This document shows positions 20,676 through 31,604 of a stretch of 64,000 bases of DNA, piece by piece (the first letter of the stretch is position 1; each line of letters opens with the position of its first letter). Position numbers and translations under genes: made by a program. This DNA is from Ceratotherium simum simum (Eukaryota; Chordata; Mammalia; Perissodactyla; Rhinocerotidae). The notes under the pieces are model-generated. The model saw nothing but the letters and a program-made list of their open reading frames with translations, made no database searches and had not been told where the DNA came from. The stretch lies in the NCBI RefSeq assembly GCF_000283155.1, contig NW_004454170.1, forward strand, positions 13,071,534-13,135,533, read 5' to 3'.

Positions 20676-21999
20676 AATTTTAATAATCACTTTGAAAAAA
20701 TTTTAGGATGCTATGTGAGTCTATAACATGGGTGTTAACCTAGTGTTTCATACCAAGGATAAAAGAAAGAGGTTTCACTGTATGTAAAAGAGAAATAAAA
20801 GGACTGGTCATATAGAAGTGGAAGGAGGTAACTGATGTCTTCAATCCAAGAAGCCATAAGAAACTTGCTTAAGTGCTGAAGTTGAGGTTAGAATATAGAA
20901 AGAGATTCAGAATGAGTGAAAATGTTGGTAACTTAGCACTGATACGAAAAACTGAGATTAATGTAAGAAAAAATATGAATAATTCATTAAACATTCAGGG
21001 GAAGATAGAAATCCTGTATGTTACTTTAAAAGGATCATGCACTCTAATCAAGTGGGTAGTAAAAGAAGCCGCAGCTAGTCAGACAAGTCCATGTGACCAT
21101 TATTTTAATTAAAAACTTCTTTTTGACAGGCTGAACACAGAGTTGACTAAGGTGAATATATTCTTGCAATTTCTCAGATATCTATGTTGGGAAAAAGATA
21201 AACCTCTTGGCCCAAGGAAGTTAAATGTAAGTTGCTAGCTTTCTCAGCTGTTTGTATAGTGCCTGAGAGTCAGTAACCAATTTTTATAGGGCTGTTCTTA
21301 AAATAAAAACAAATGCCAAACAACACTCATGACTATATCTAATCTATGTGAATCTCAAGAAAGGGGCACAAAGGAAACCCTGGACAAATAGGAATGCGCT
21401 ACTTTCAATAAAAGTTCTGAGAAAGGAATGTTCAGAAACACATCTTCTTCTCATTGTCCCCAAAGGGAGATTTTTACGTACAATAAGCCACCCTCTTACT
21501 GGGAATTTTATTAAATTCTGATATGAGACTGTGTCCATGTAGTCGATCAAAAACAATATGATTTCTTAAAATATGAAAAAACTATAATGTAAGGCTCCTT
21601 TTTGATAAATACATTTAGCTGAGAACATTATTTATTGCATAATGCATCAAAGCTGCTTTATCAGTTAACTCCTTATGGAAAATACGGAGGACAGAGTTCT
21701 ATAATTGCATCATAAACGCAGCATATTTCTTGTGCTGTCAAACTTGTCAAAGATAAGGAGAGACTATTAATTCTCTAATTGTTTACTTCTGTAAATCAGC
21801 TTTTGGATCACATCAGCAGATCTTGGAAGTTAACAAGACATGTATGTGCCTGGCACCCCAGATGGGACAAGCTGAAAACCAGTTGACACCAAGGCTTGTT
21901 CCCAGTGCAAATGGTCAAACAAAGTTAACAAGCTCTGCATCTAGAATTACATCTATTTACTGTGAATGTAACATTTTCCCTTTTTCTTTTAGTCTAGGA
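20676..21999. other. Unassigned non-coding sequence
   Basis: No gene, and no confident repeat. The part at about 21600-21830 is well mixed in composition, repeat-free, and has several POU and homeodomain-like motifs ('tttattgcataatgcatc', 'tctaattgttt'); see findings. Confidence 0.45.
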
Positions 22000-22611
22000 C
22001 AGAAAAATATTTACATAAGAGGAAAAACTATTAATTTCTTATTAATAATCAGAATAATTATATGATATTAATTAATAATTATAATTTATATTTATAATTT
22101 ATTACATATAATAATTTATNNNNNNNNNNNNNNNNNNNNNNNNNNNNNNNNNNNNNNNNNNNNNNNNNNNNNNNNNNNNNNNNNNNNNNNNNNNNNNNNN
22201 NNNNNNNNNNNNNNNNNNNATTATATATTTAATATTATTAATTATATATTTAATTACAATGTAGTATTATATTTATAATAATTATAAAAGATATTAATTA
22301 TCTTTTAATAGGAGAAACTATTAATTAACTATCTTTCAAACTATAATTAACTGTTAATTATCTTATCCTTGGGCCATCCTCTACAAGTTTAAGAAAATAA
22401 CAATAATAAAAATAATATTAAAATTAATAAATTGTTTTATTAAATACTTAATATTAAATTAAATTTTAAAAAAATAAAATTAAATTAATATAATTTATCG
22501 ATTGATTAAATATTAATTAAAATATTTAAATTAAATTAAATATTGTTAATTGAATTATTAAAATAACTATTTTTGATTAATTAAAAAATTAACTTAAACA
22601 ATAAAAAAATA
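22000..22611. repeat. AT-rich low-complexity tract
   Basis: Long runs of TAAT, ATTA and TTAATTAA-type words with almost no G or C, on both sides of a 100-N gap. The stretch is interrupted only by 'ccttgggccatcctctacaa' near 22366-22385. It could be an expanded AT-rich microsatellite or a scaffold-attachment-like region; sequence alone does not say. Confidence 0.8.
22120..22219. other. Assembly gap, 100 N
   Basis: Exactly 100 N, the usual placeholder for a gap of unknown size. It lies in AT-rich low-complexity sequence, which likely caused the break. Confidence 0.99.
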
Positions 22612-22715
22612 ATATTAACTAACATTTATTGAACACATTATGAATCAGTATTTGTGCCAAGCCTCATATTATTGACTTCTCACAGAAACTGTCTAAAATG
22701 GGTAGAATTAACATA
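22612..22715 (-). mobile_element. MIR SINE fragment
   Basis: Reverse MIR 3' part: 'aatattaactaacatttatt', 'gaacacattatgaatca', 'gtgccaagcctcatatt', 'taaaatgggtagaatt'. Confidence 0.6.
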
Positions 22716-24279
22716 AGCCCACAATTTTTTCTTTGGTCTTAATTAAAATTAGTCAATTTTTATAGTCAAATTTTATTTGACTATAAAATTAAATTTGTAA
22801 TAAATTTGACAATTTATTAGTCAAATTTTAATAATACGAACTTTATCAGATTGGGAAACTGGACTATGAAACCTAAAAATTAAAATTACAATGCACTGGA
22901 CTAGCTGTTATATCTTGTTGTATAAGTAAGAGTAAAAATTAGAAAATATTTATATGACTGATACTTTGAAAATGTAAGAATACAAATTTTAGCCAGTTTG
23001 GAGGTGAAAGTCCTTTCTTACAAGATTACACTTATTATAAAATTGAGTAATATGTTTATATGAAATTCTTTTGACAGTGTTAGTTATTATATAATTTTAA
23101 CTGTGAGGCCATAAATACTTGATTAATTTCTTAAAGAAAATCATATTTACTCATGGTATTGAGCTTTATGATATTTACCCTCCCAACTATGATTTCTCTG
23201 ATCTTATTATAATTAACTTGAAAAGTATAAAATCTGTTCAAGTTCTTCTGGAATTTGGCAAAACCATCTCTTTTTCTTTTTATGTCAATTAAGTTATAAG
23301 TAAAAATAAATGGTGCTTAAGCCTATGGCAGAAATACTCTCAAAACACAATGAAGAATTTGACCTTCTTCTCAACATTTGTTAAATCCTGAACTTACAGA
23401 GGTTAAATGATGTTTGTTAGAAACAGGTTGAAAAAGGGAAAGCTCTGGCATGTCACAGGACTGCTTTTTTCTCAAACCACAACTGCTATTACAGAGTTCA
23501 GAAAGAGACCACTCAGAAGGACTAGAGAACAGCTGCCCTTTAAAACGGAACTATTGCAAGAAAAAAAATATTTTATAACATTTCTGATTTATATTCTTAG
23601 CAAGATTCAACAGGATAGTGTTTCTACATGCAGTTCAGAGGCAAGAATGAACTGAAAATGAGGATTACAAGATGTTTTTTTAAAATGTGTTATTTAAGAT
23701 GATACCAGAGGCGGTGAATAACAGATTGCTAAGTGTCAAAAATTAATGTGATAGAGAAATTATTCTCAAGAGATTATCGTACAACTCAGAGACAAAAGAA
23801 ATTTCTGAAAAATATAAGAGAAGACATAATAGAATGGAAGGCAGAGAACTCTGTAGGACCTAAGGAATCATCTCATTCAAGGGCTGGGTTGGATTAGGAG
23901 GCCAGCAAAATGTGCCACAGATCAAGAATAAGGAACTCATTTTTACTCACAAACTGACCTATGCTCATCCCAACACTATCTAATTTTTATTCAAATGTAT
24001 AGATTTAGCAACTGCTTCATCTTCTACTCAAAGTTTCAAGATAAGTTTTAATGTTTACATAGCTAATGAGGTTCTCTGCCTTCATACATTCAGTCTTGAG
24101 ACTAAACAAAAGCAGCTCTAACATTTTTATCCATTCATCCTATGATAACTACTGACTTTTTCCAATTCTTTGGGTTTAACTAGACATTTTATTTGTTGTC
24201 TTTAAGTAGTATCCTGTTAATGAAAATATCCAGAAACTCTAAATGATATTCATTGAGTTCATTTAAGTACAGTAAACAC
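22716..24279. other. Unassigned non-coding sequence
   Basis: AT-rich, with no gene or confident repeat. The 82-residue plus frame at 23407-23655 shows no recognised family and no supporting splice or start context. Confidence 0.45.
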
Positions 24280-24508
24280 ATATATCATTTATTGAATGTT
24301 AACTATGTGCCGGTCTCCTTTCCAAGTACTTTACATGTATTAACTCATTTAAACTTCACAATAACTGTGTGATGTAGTTACTACTACTATTCCATTTTAA
24401 AGATGAGGAACCAAGTCACAAACATTTAAGTAATTTCTTAGTAGGGTTAGGATGTGATTTAAGTCCAAGTCGTCTAATTCTAAAACTAATATAACCACTA
24501 TGCTATAC
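24280..24508 (-). mobile_element. MIR SINE, nearly full length
   Basis: Reverse MIR: 'atcatttattgaatgttaac', 'ctatgtgccggtctc', 'tttacatgtattaactcatt', 'cattttaaagatgaggaacc', and the tRNA-head end 'accactatgctatactg'. Confidence 0.85.
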
Positions 24509-25199
24509 TGAGAAGAAATTCTAGAAAATTTATTTTGACCAATTAAGAATGATATCTGTAAAGAATTTTAATTGTTCATAATGTAGTATCTGTTGAAATT
24601 TTTACTAATTGACTTTTCATTTGTCTGATTAGTTTGGTAGTACATTGGAAACTACCAATTTTGGTAATCTATTGAAGACTAGTATACTTATTAAGATACT
24701 TATTAAGTTTCACTTAAAGCTTAGTAATCTGAAAATAAAGTGGCAGTCAATATAATTTTATACTGGCCAAATTTTCTATAATATTTAATAGATGGTGACA
24801 AAATTTATTAGAATTTGAAGTCCTAATATCTATGATTGCACAGAGTGAGGCCTGTTTCACACGTGCCTAGTTTATAGGTTTGTAACTCTATCCAATAAAT
24901 ATAGCAATGGGTAATTTTAGAATTGAATGTTGAACCTGAATTAAGGCAAATTCAACATCTACACATGTTGCTTTGGAGCTCTATCTCCTGGGTATAGTAG
25001 AATTTAGATCCTCTGTTCTTTTTTTTTTCTTTATCCATCCAGTCTAAGGAATGGATACTACAATATAGTAATAATAAGATTAACTGAATTTCACTTTGAA
25101 CCTAGAGATAGAGAGTTGAGGGGGGCAAGGAAGCTAGAGAAAACAACATGAAATCAAGTCACTTGAATTAATTTCGAAGGAACAGAATGCAAGTGTGTT
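24509..25199. other. Unassigned non-coding sequence
   Basis: No gene or confident repeat is seen. AT-rich. Confidence 0.45.
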
Positions 25200-25515
25200 G
25201 GGGAAAAGTGTTAAGGTATGAAATTGGAATAGGCAGGTAGATGTCATATTATTAAAGTTCTTTGTATGCCAGGCATATATTAGGAAGGCAATAGAGAGCT
25301 ACTGAAAAATCTTGAGCAGAGGACTGATTATGAACAGTACAGTAGAAAGACAATTCTGGAAGCAGTGTGGTGTGAAAGTTGAGCTAGGAGTAGTAGAGAG
25401 AAGGATGGTTATAGATTAATGGTATCATTGGACTAGAGGAAGCTAATAAATAAGGCACTTAGTAATGAGAACCTGAATTAGGCAATGATATCAGAAACAG
25501 AAAGTTGGAGCATAT
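25200..25515 (-). mobile_element. L2 LINE internal relic
   Basis: Reverse-strand L2: 'ggcaatagagagctactgaa', 'cttgagcagaggactgatta', 'aagacaattctggaagcagt', 'taatggtatcattggactag'. It lacks the L2 3' terminus. Confidence 0.6.
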
Positions 25516-27447
25516 CTGGGAAATAAATAAATATATGAATACATAATTATTTTTATCAAAATCTACCTACGTAGTTCCTTTTATTTAAAAAAAGAAATCT
25601 GCTAATTAGCCATACAGCCTTTATCCTCTTTCCTTACTATACCCCAGAGTCTGGATTCCTCTCCGTCTTTCCCCACGCATTTTTCTTTTCACATTCCTGG
25701 TTTCTAATTCTTCCCAGAATATTAGCATACCACTCTAGCCACCATGATGTCAGGAACACTACACTGTATGTATCAGCTGGAGTTCTTTGTTGCTAAGTAA
25801 AGAAACCATCTCTGAGGAGACAGTGAGGAATCAAGACTCTGGGGTTAAAATAAGGAAAGTAGGTAAAAGTCCTCTGGCTAATTAGCATATGTTTTAAACT
25901 AAACAATAGAAATGTATTAGAAGGCAAGTGGGAGATCACAAAATTTATAGGAAGGCTAAGGAAAACTCAGACACCAAAGCAAATCTTTGAGGGCTAAAAT
26001 GAAAGAAATACAGAAACTTTCCGGGTTAGAACATTAAGGCATCAGCAATGGAATGAAAAATTCTGTTATCTTGTTTAACATCAAATTACAAGGAAAGCAT
26101 CTAATGGGAACAATTTGTGTGAAATACCTAATTGTAATTAAGGCTAAAAATCTAAAAATCTGAGCGCCTAGAATACAGCCCAGACAGAGTGAAGCGTCTC
26201 CAAGCACTCGTTCAACGTGCAAAGGTGCTCCACTTTTGGTTAGGGACGGCACAGCTGATTACTGTCCAGCCAGGTTACATCCAAGGGGGAAAAGGTTAAT
26301 TTCCTAAAAACAAATCTCTTGTTAGAAGTAGAACAAGGTATTGGGCAGCCAAAAGCAATAAATATTCGCCATTCTAAAAAATGCTAAGCATACAGTAGTT
26401 TTCATTATATTCAGAGTACTCAGGAAACCCTGTAACTAATGCTAGGAAATCCAGCAGCATTAAAAAAAAACAAAAGGAAACTACTGAGATCAAATTATCT
26501 TTAACAATAAGTGGTTTGTTAAACCACGATTTCCCCCCGAATTTCTCTATTTCCTTATTTCTCGATTTATCTCTATTTTGTGAAGGTTATCGTGGCTTCT
26601 GACACACACTCACACACCTTGCTTTTTCTTATTAGTTGCAGCTGTTCATACACTCTTTTTATTCCCTATTTTTCTCCTTCCTCCTTGGAAAGCAAGAAAA
26701 GAGATTATATTCTAATTTGATGATAATCTTTCTCACGTCATTCTTTCTCTATTTCCTGGCTTCACTCTGGAATTCATCTCCTCTCCCTGGTCTAACTCAG
26801 CCCCAGTTTATTAACCTTGGGGTACGGTGTAATGCGAAACATTTCCCCTACTGAGTCACATAAATAAGGGCAGCTTTTACTATTAAGTTTGAACAATTTG
26901 CTATATTGAAACCGGTGCCCTTTGCTAAGTGCACATAAAATGGGATGTGATCAAATATTGTGAAGAGTAAAATTCTCTTTTTACAGAAATAAAAATGCAC
27001 TATACTATTTTAATGTATTATTTGTGTGGTGTTGGTATAATAACCATGAGATATGTCCAAAGCCCTGTGATTACTGATTATTTGAATGTTATCTCTAACT
27101 TGTTGAAAAGCGACATGAGAGAAAACAAGAAAACTCATAATGATATTCATAGTTCAGGATTTTTTCAAAAAAGGCTCCCCGTGAATAATTCCAAGAAGTA
27201 GATATTACAGGACAAATTTCAGGCTACAAAGAAAAAAGGCGGAGTGAAAGGGACACAGTTATTGTTTAATGGTGGAAGTGTCTCTCAAGTAGTGTCCCTG
27301 ATCGATGTGGAGAACTTGATACTTTCAGTAAATCAGGATGATCAAGTATCTTATCTCAGAATGGTGGAAAAGTAAAAAGTTGCAACATCGAAATTTTGAT
27401 GTACCTGAGACACTTTGAATGACTTGTTTGACTACAGTATAGCAAAG
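25516..27447. other. Unassigned non-coding sequence, repeat-poor
   Basis: Almost 2 kb with no confident repeat or gene. It contains a short perfect inverted repeat 'gtggtttgttaaaccac' at 26511-26527, which holds two RUNX-like TGGTTT cores. Confidence 0.45.
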
Positions 27448-27660
27448 CAATGAAGGATTAGACAAACTCGGGTTAAATTCCTGCTCTACTATTTATTAAC
27501 TGCATTGTCCTCGGTAAGGTATCACTTTTTAATCCTCAGTCTCTAACGTGGAGGAAATAATGCTTTCTTTTCCGAGTTGCTGAAGGAATTAATCAGACAA
27601 TACGTGTAAAGCTCTTTAAAAGTTACCGACACATTTGAAATTCTTAATAACATGAACTGA
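27448..27660 (+). mobile_element. MIR SINE
   Basis: Forward MIR: 'caaactcgggttaaattcct', 'ctctactatttattaactgc', 'tcggtaaggtatcacttttt', 'aatcctcagtctctaa', 'gtaaagctctttaaaa'. Confidence 0.75.
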
Positions 27661-28749
27661 ATATTTGTTTCCAGAATACTATCCATAGAGACACCCAATG
27701 GACAATTTGATTGAACACTAAAGACTCTGAAGGACCTGCTAAATGAGAAGATAAAACTTCCAGAACTGCAACACTGAAATAAAATACCTCAACAAGAAAA
27801 AAAAATTTTTTTTACCAGAGTGTAATTTCTTTCGAAATTCTAGAGAACATATTGAGAATACATAGAGAATACAACTGTCTATTATAAGTTTCTCCTGATT
27901 TGGGTGAAGAGGAAATGGTATGACTCTCTTTTTTTTTTTTTATTTGAGTTGATTCTATGAAAATAATCATATACCAAGATTTTAAAAACAGAGCAAGTGG
28001 AGCATTTCCCCAGATTAAACAAAGAGAAAAGCCCATAAAAATAGTAATGAAATAGCATTTCTCTGCCTCTGTCTCTCAGCCACAAAACATAGGGGCCCCA
28101 GATTCTCCCAAGTCGTGCTTGGAAGCATCTGAGTTTGTCACATTTGTGCTTGACAATTAGCATCCACAGCACATGGCTTTTCCCTCCTCTACTTCTTGAT
28201 TTCTGTTGTGTTGTCTCTGAGTGTGACATCCTCTCTTGCCTCTTCTCTTTTCCAGGTATTGTGCCTGGTCTATAATTCAACCCACTCCAAAAGCAATTAC
28301 AAGTGGAGAAATTTCCCGTATTCCTTTGCCACACTGTTGCACAGAATACAAGGAAGAGTTTCCTTGTCCAGTCAAGTTCTTGAATACATCTCTTTTACTT
28401 TTTTTCATCTCCTCTTTGGGGTCTGGCACAAGTCTCTGGGCACAGGGGTAAAATAAAGGGACAAACTCAGCAGCACATTCCCAGCTTTACTCAGAATGAC
28501 CCTTCCATTATGACACCGACCCTTTGACTTGGGACTGACTCACTCTTCTCTTAGAATGAGTTCTGTTCCTGGTGGGCCCTCAGTCACTCATGCAAACAGA
28601 CTCCTTTGGGTATTTCCAAATATGTCTGAGTCCTATGGGGAACCCAGGAGATAGGCTCCACAAACTGAGATTTTTTGCTTCACAGAAAAGGGAAACTTCT
28701 CTATAGGATGCTCTAATGCTAGCATAGGATGTCGAGTGTCCTCCTCCTC
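27661..28749. other. Unassigned non-coding sequence
   Basis: Frames up to 150 residues (27882-28334 minus, 28196-28456 plus) overlap on opposite strands. None shows a protein family or a plausible gene structure. No confident repeat is seen. Confidence 0.4.
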
Positions 28750-30100
28750 CCTGCATCTGACTAGGCTCTTGCAGACCTCACTGAAGAGCCTCATTGCCTG
28801 ATCCACTGGGCCTTTTCAGTTCTCATCTTGCTTGACCTTGGTGGTGTATATTTGGCACCATCTCACTGAGACTGTTTTCCCTTGTCTTTGCCCAAGTCAT
28901 TCTCTCCGGGTTTTCTTTCCGCTTTGTTCCTCAGAGGAAGGTAACGATTTCCATGTCTCTAGTTCTAGTCCTGATCATTTTTATAACAAGTAGAATATTT
29001 ATTACTATATATCTAACTGCCTATTGTGTATGTAAACCTGGGTTGTTCCAAAGCATCTCAACCTGACATGTTCAAAACCAGCTTCTATTTCCTTATTCAT
29101 TCAGTTCTGCCTTATGTTTCTGTTAATATCACCATGCATGTACTTCCCTGTTTAAAGACCTCAGACAACTTCAACTTTTCTTTCTCTCACTCCCCACATC
29201 AGTGATTACACTATGCTGATTATATCTCCAAAGTGCCTCTGAAATACAATCCTTCTTGTGAATTCCATTGTTGTAACCCTGGTTGGGTCACTCATCATTT
29301 CTTAAATAATCAACAATAATACTTTTTGTCCAGTATCTTCCCATTCGCAGACATCCTTCATAACACATCAATTTGTGTCCTTCTACTGGTAAAAACCTTT
29401 ACTAATTTCTATTGCCCATGACCATTTACAATCTATTTCCAACCAATCTTTTAACCTTCATATCACTCAAGTTTCTTACATTCTAGTCAAAAGAGTCCAT
29501 CCACCATTTCCTAAACATGCTATTCACTGTTACACCTTTCTACCTTTCTTCATGCTGGTAACTCTCCTAGAATGCCTCCTTCTCTTTTTTTTTTTTTTTT
29601 TTTTTGTGAAGGAGATCAGCCCTGAGCTAACATCCTGCTAATCTTCCTCTTTCTGCTGAGGAAGACCAGCTCTGAGCTAACATCTATTGTCAATCCTCCT
29701 CCTTTTTTTCTTCCCCAAAGCCCCAGTAGATAGTTGTATGTCATAGTTGCACATCCTTCTAGTTGTTGCATGTGGGACGCGGCCTCAGCATGGCCAGAGA
29801 AGCTGTGCATCAGTGCACACCCGGGATCCGAACCTGGGCCGCCAGCGGCGGAGCGTGCACACTTAACCGCTAAGCCACCAGGCCGGCCCCCTCCTTCTCT
29901 TTCTCTGATACACATCCCTCAAGTTTCTATTCAGATCCCACCTTCTTTCTAAAGTCTTCTGTCATGGTGCCTCACAAATCCCATGCTCTCAGGGATCTAT
30001 ACTACTTATTGTAGCAAATCGGATTTACATATTGTTATCTCATTATCTTTATCTACAATATAACAGCATCTTATTCTTATTACTTGGCACACATCTGGGA
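28750..30100 (+). mobile_element. L2 LINE relic, interrupted by an ERE
   Basis: Forward L2 coding strand ('cactgggccttttcagttct', 'caacctgacatgttcaaaac', 'tctccaaagtgcctctgaaa') reaches the 3' region on both sides of the ERE at 29588-29889 ('ctctcctagaatgcctcctt' then 'tctgatacacatccctcaag'). The final trimmed 3' end is near 30100. All frames are broken. Confidence 0.65.
29588..29889 (-). mobile_element. ERE SINE, long form, inside L2
   Basis: Minus-strand ERE, with poly-T at the left, two tail units ('ctgagctaacat'), the 'ccccaaagccccagtagata' body and the head at the right ('ccaggccggcccc'). A perfect 13-base duplication 'cctccttctcttt' flanks it (29575-29587 and 29890-29902). Confidence 0.96.
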
Positions 30101-30301
30101 AAGGACAAAAGCAAGATAGCAAAAGTAGAGTAAACTAAAGAAGAGGGTTTTTTAATAAAGTATATACTCAAGTAATATTTTTGTTAATTGATTAAAGATA
30201 GTTTTCTCAAAATAATAGCTTATCTAGAATTTTCTCTAAACTGTGCCTATTAAAAAGATCTGGATTTAAATATTAAATGCCAGTTTAAAAAATAAAATCT
30301 G

Positions 30302-30498
30302 GGGGCCGGCCCAGTGGCATAGTGGTTAAGTTCACGCGCTCTGCTTTGGCAGTCCAGGGTTCACGGGTTCGGATCCTGGGGGCAGACCTACACACCACCC
30401 ATCAAGCCATGCTGTGGCAGTGTCCCACATATAAAATATAGGAAGATTGGCAGATGTTAGCTGAGGGTAAATAAATAAAATAAAATATTAAATTAATT
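30302..30498 (+). mobile_element. ERE SINE
   Basis: Forward ERE with head 'ggggccggcccagtggcata' and one shortened tail unit ('gcagatgttagctgaggg') followed by an AAAT-rich tail. The 12-base duplication 'aaataaaatctg' flanks it (30290-30301 and 30499-30510). It faces the minus-strand ERE at 29588-29889. Confidence 0.94.
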
Positions 30499-30599
30499 AA
30501 ATAAAATCTGAATTTTCTATTACTATCATCTTTGCCATAAATCAGACGTAATGCCTCTGATTTTACTCAATAATTAAACTGTTTATGCTTAAATAAAGT

Positions 30600-31150
30600 A
30601 ATTATAATTCTTTTGGCTATAAGTAACTGAAATTGATTCTGACTAGTTAAGCAAAAAGGGGACTGTATTATGAGTAATCAGCTTTCTCACTGAACATAGA
30701 GACAGGCTACGGCTGCCTCAAGAACAACTGAACAGGGAATGTAACTCAGTCAGGAGTCTCAGCTTCCATCTTTGCTTACGTCTGTGAAACTGCTTCATGG
30801 TTCTCCTTCTCTCTCTCTCTCTCCTGTCCTCTCTCCCTGTTTTCCCCACTTATGTTTCTTGTTTTCAAGTCCATGTGACAGAAAACAAAACTGCCAACAG
30901 AGCCCAAGGTAGAAGTTTAGTTATTCAGTAAGTACCTGTTCTCTCTTTTTCTGAGAGTCTAGTATCATATTCTTTTTGATCCAGCTTGGGTCAAGTGACT
31001 ACCCACAACCTAACAACTATGGCCAAAAGGCAGGATCTTACTGTAGGATCTTACTGTAGGAGAAGGAAGGGACAATTCCTAGAAAAAGAAAGTGGACACT
31101 TGCTAGAGAAGAGAGGGACCAGTTTCTGGACAGCCAATCAAATAAGTGTC
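30600..31150 (-). mobile_element. Unclassified old interspersed repeat, copy C
   Basis: Begins 'ttttggctataagtaactga' and ends with wording such as 'gatccagcttgggtcaagtg' and 'gacagccaatcaaa', like copies A and B near 14.5 and 15.2 kb. It carries a CT microsatellite at about 30803-30824 and a tandem 13-base duplication at 31033-31058. Strand and family are tentative. Confidence 0.4.
30803..30826 (+). repeat. (CT)n simple repeat
   Basis: About ten CT units in a pyrimidine-rich context. Confidence 0.85.
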
Positions 31151-31344
31151 CAATTCACCAAGTCAAAACCCAAGAAAATCAAACAAACCAAAAGCTAGAA
31201 CTACAAATAATTAGCGAAATAAACTGCTTTAGATTATATCTGTTCTTTACCTATGATTTACTTAAAATGACTTGTTGGCATGATTAGCAATATAAAATAG
31301 ATGATGATCAAAGACATAAGATATCTTAAAAGTTGGCCAGTCAG

Positions 31345-31590
31345 GGGTCGGCCCGGTGGTGCAAGTGGTTAAGTGCACACGCTCCGCTGCGGTGGCCCAG
31401 GGTTCACCAGTTCGGATCCCAGGCACACACCGATGCACCACTTGTTAAGCCATGCCGTGGCGGCGTCCCATATAAAGTAGAGGAAGATGGGCGCAGATGT
31501 TAGCCCAGGGCCAGTCTTCCTCAGCAAAAAAGAGGAGGATTGGCATCGAATGTTAGCTCAGGGTTGGTCTTCCTCATAAAAAAAAAAAAA
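31345..31590 (+). mobile_element. ERE SINE with two tail units
   Basis: Forward ERE with head 'ggggtcggcccggtggtgca', the body 'cgtcccatataaagtagagg', two tail units (31481-31530 and 31533-31576) and a 14-base A tail. Flanks 'agttggccagtcag' (31331-31344) and 'agttggccaatcag' (31591-31604) match at 13 of 14 bases. Confidence 0.95.
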
Positions 31591-31604
31591 AGTTGGCCAA
31601 TCAG

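Noticed and set aside
27882..28334. 150-residue minus-strand frame, the longest free of Ns
   Set aside because: Composition is ordinary, it overlaps plus-strand frames, it has a poly-lysine patch from a T-run, and I recognise no family. About this length is expected by chance in 64 kb.
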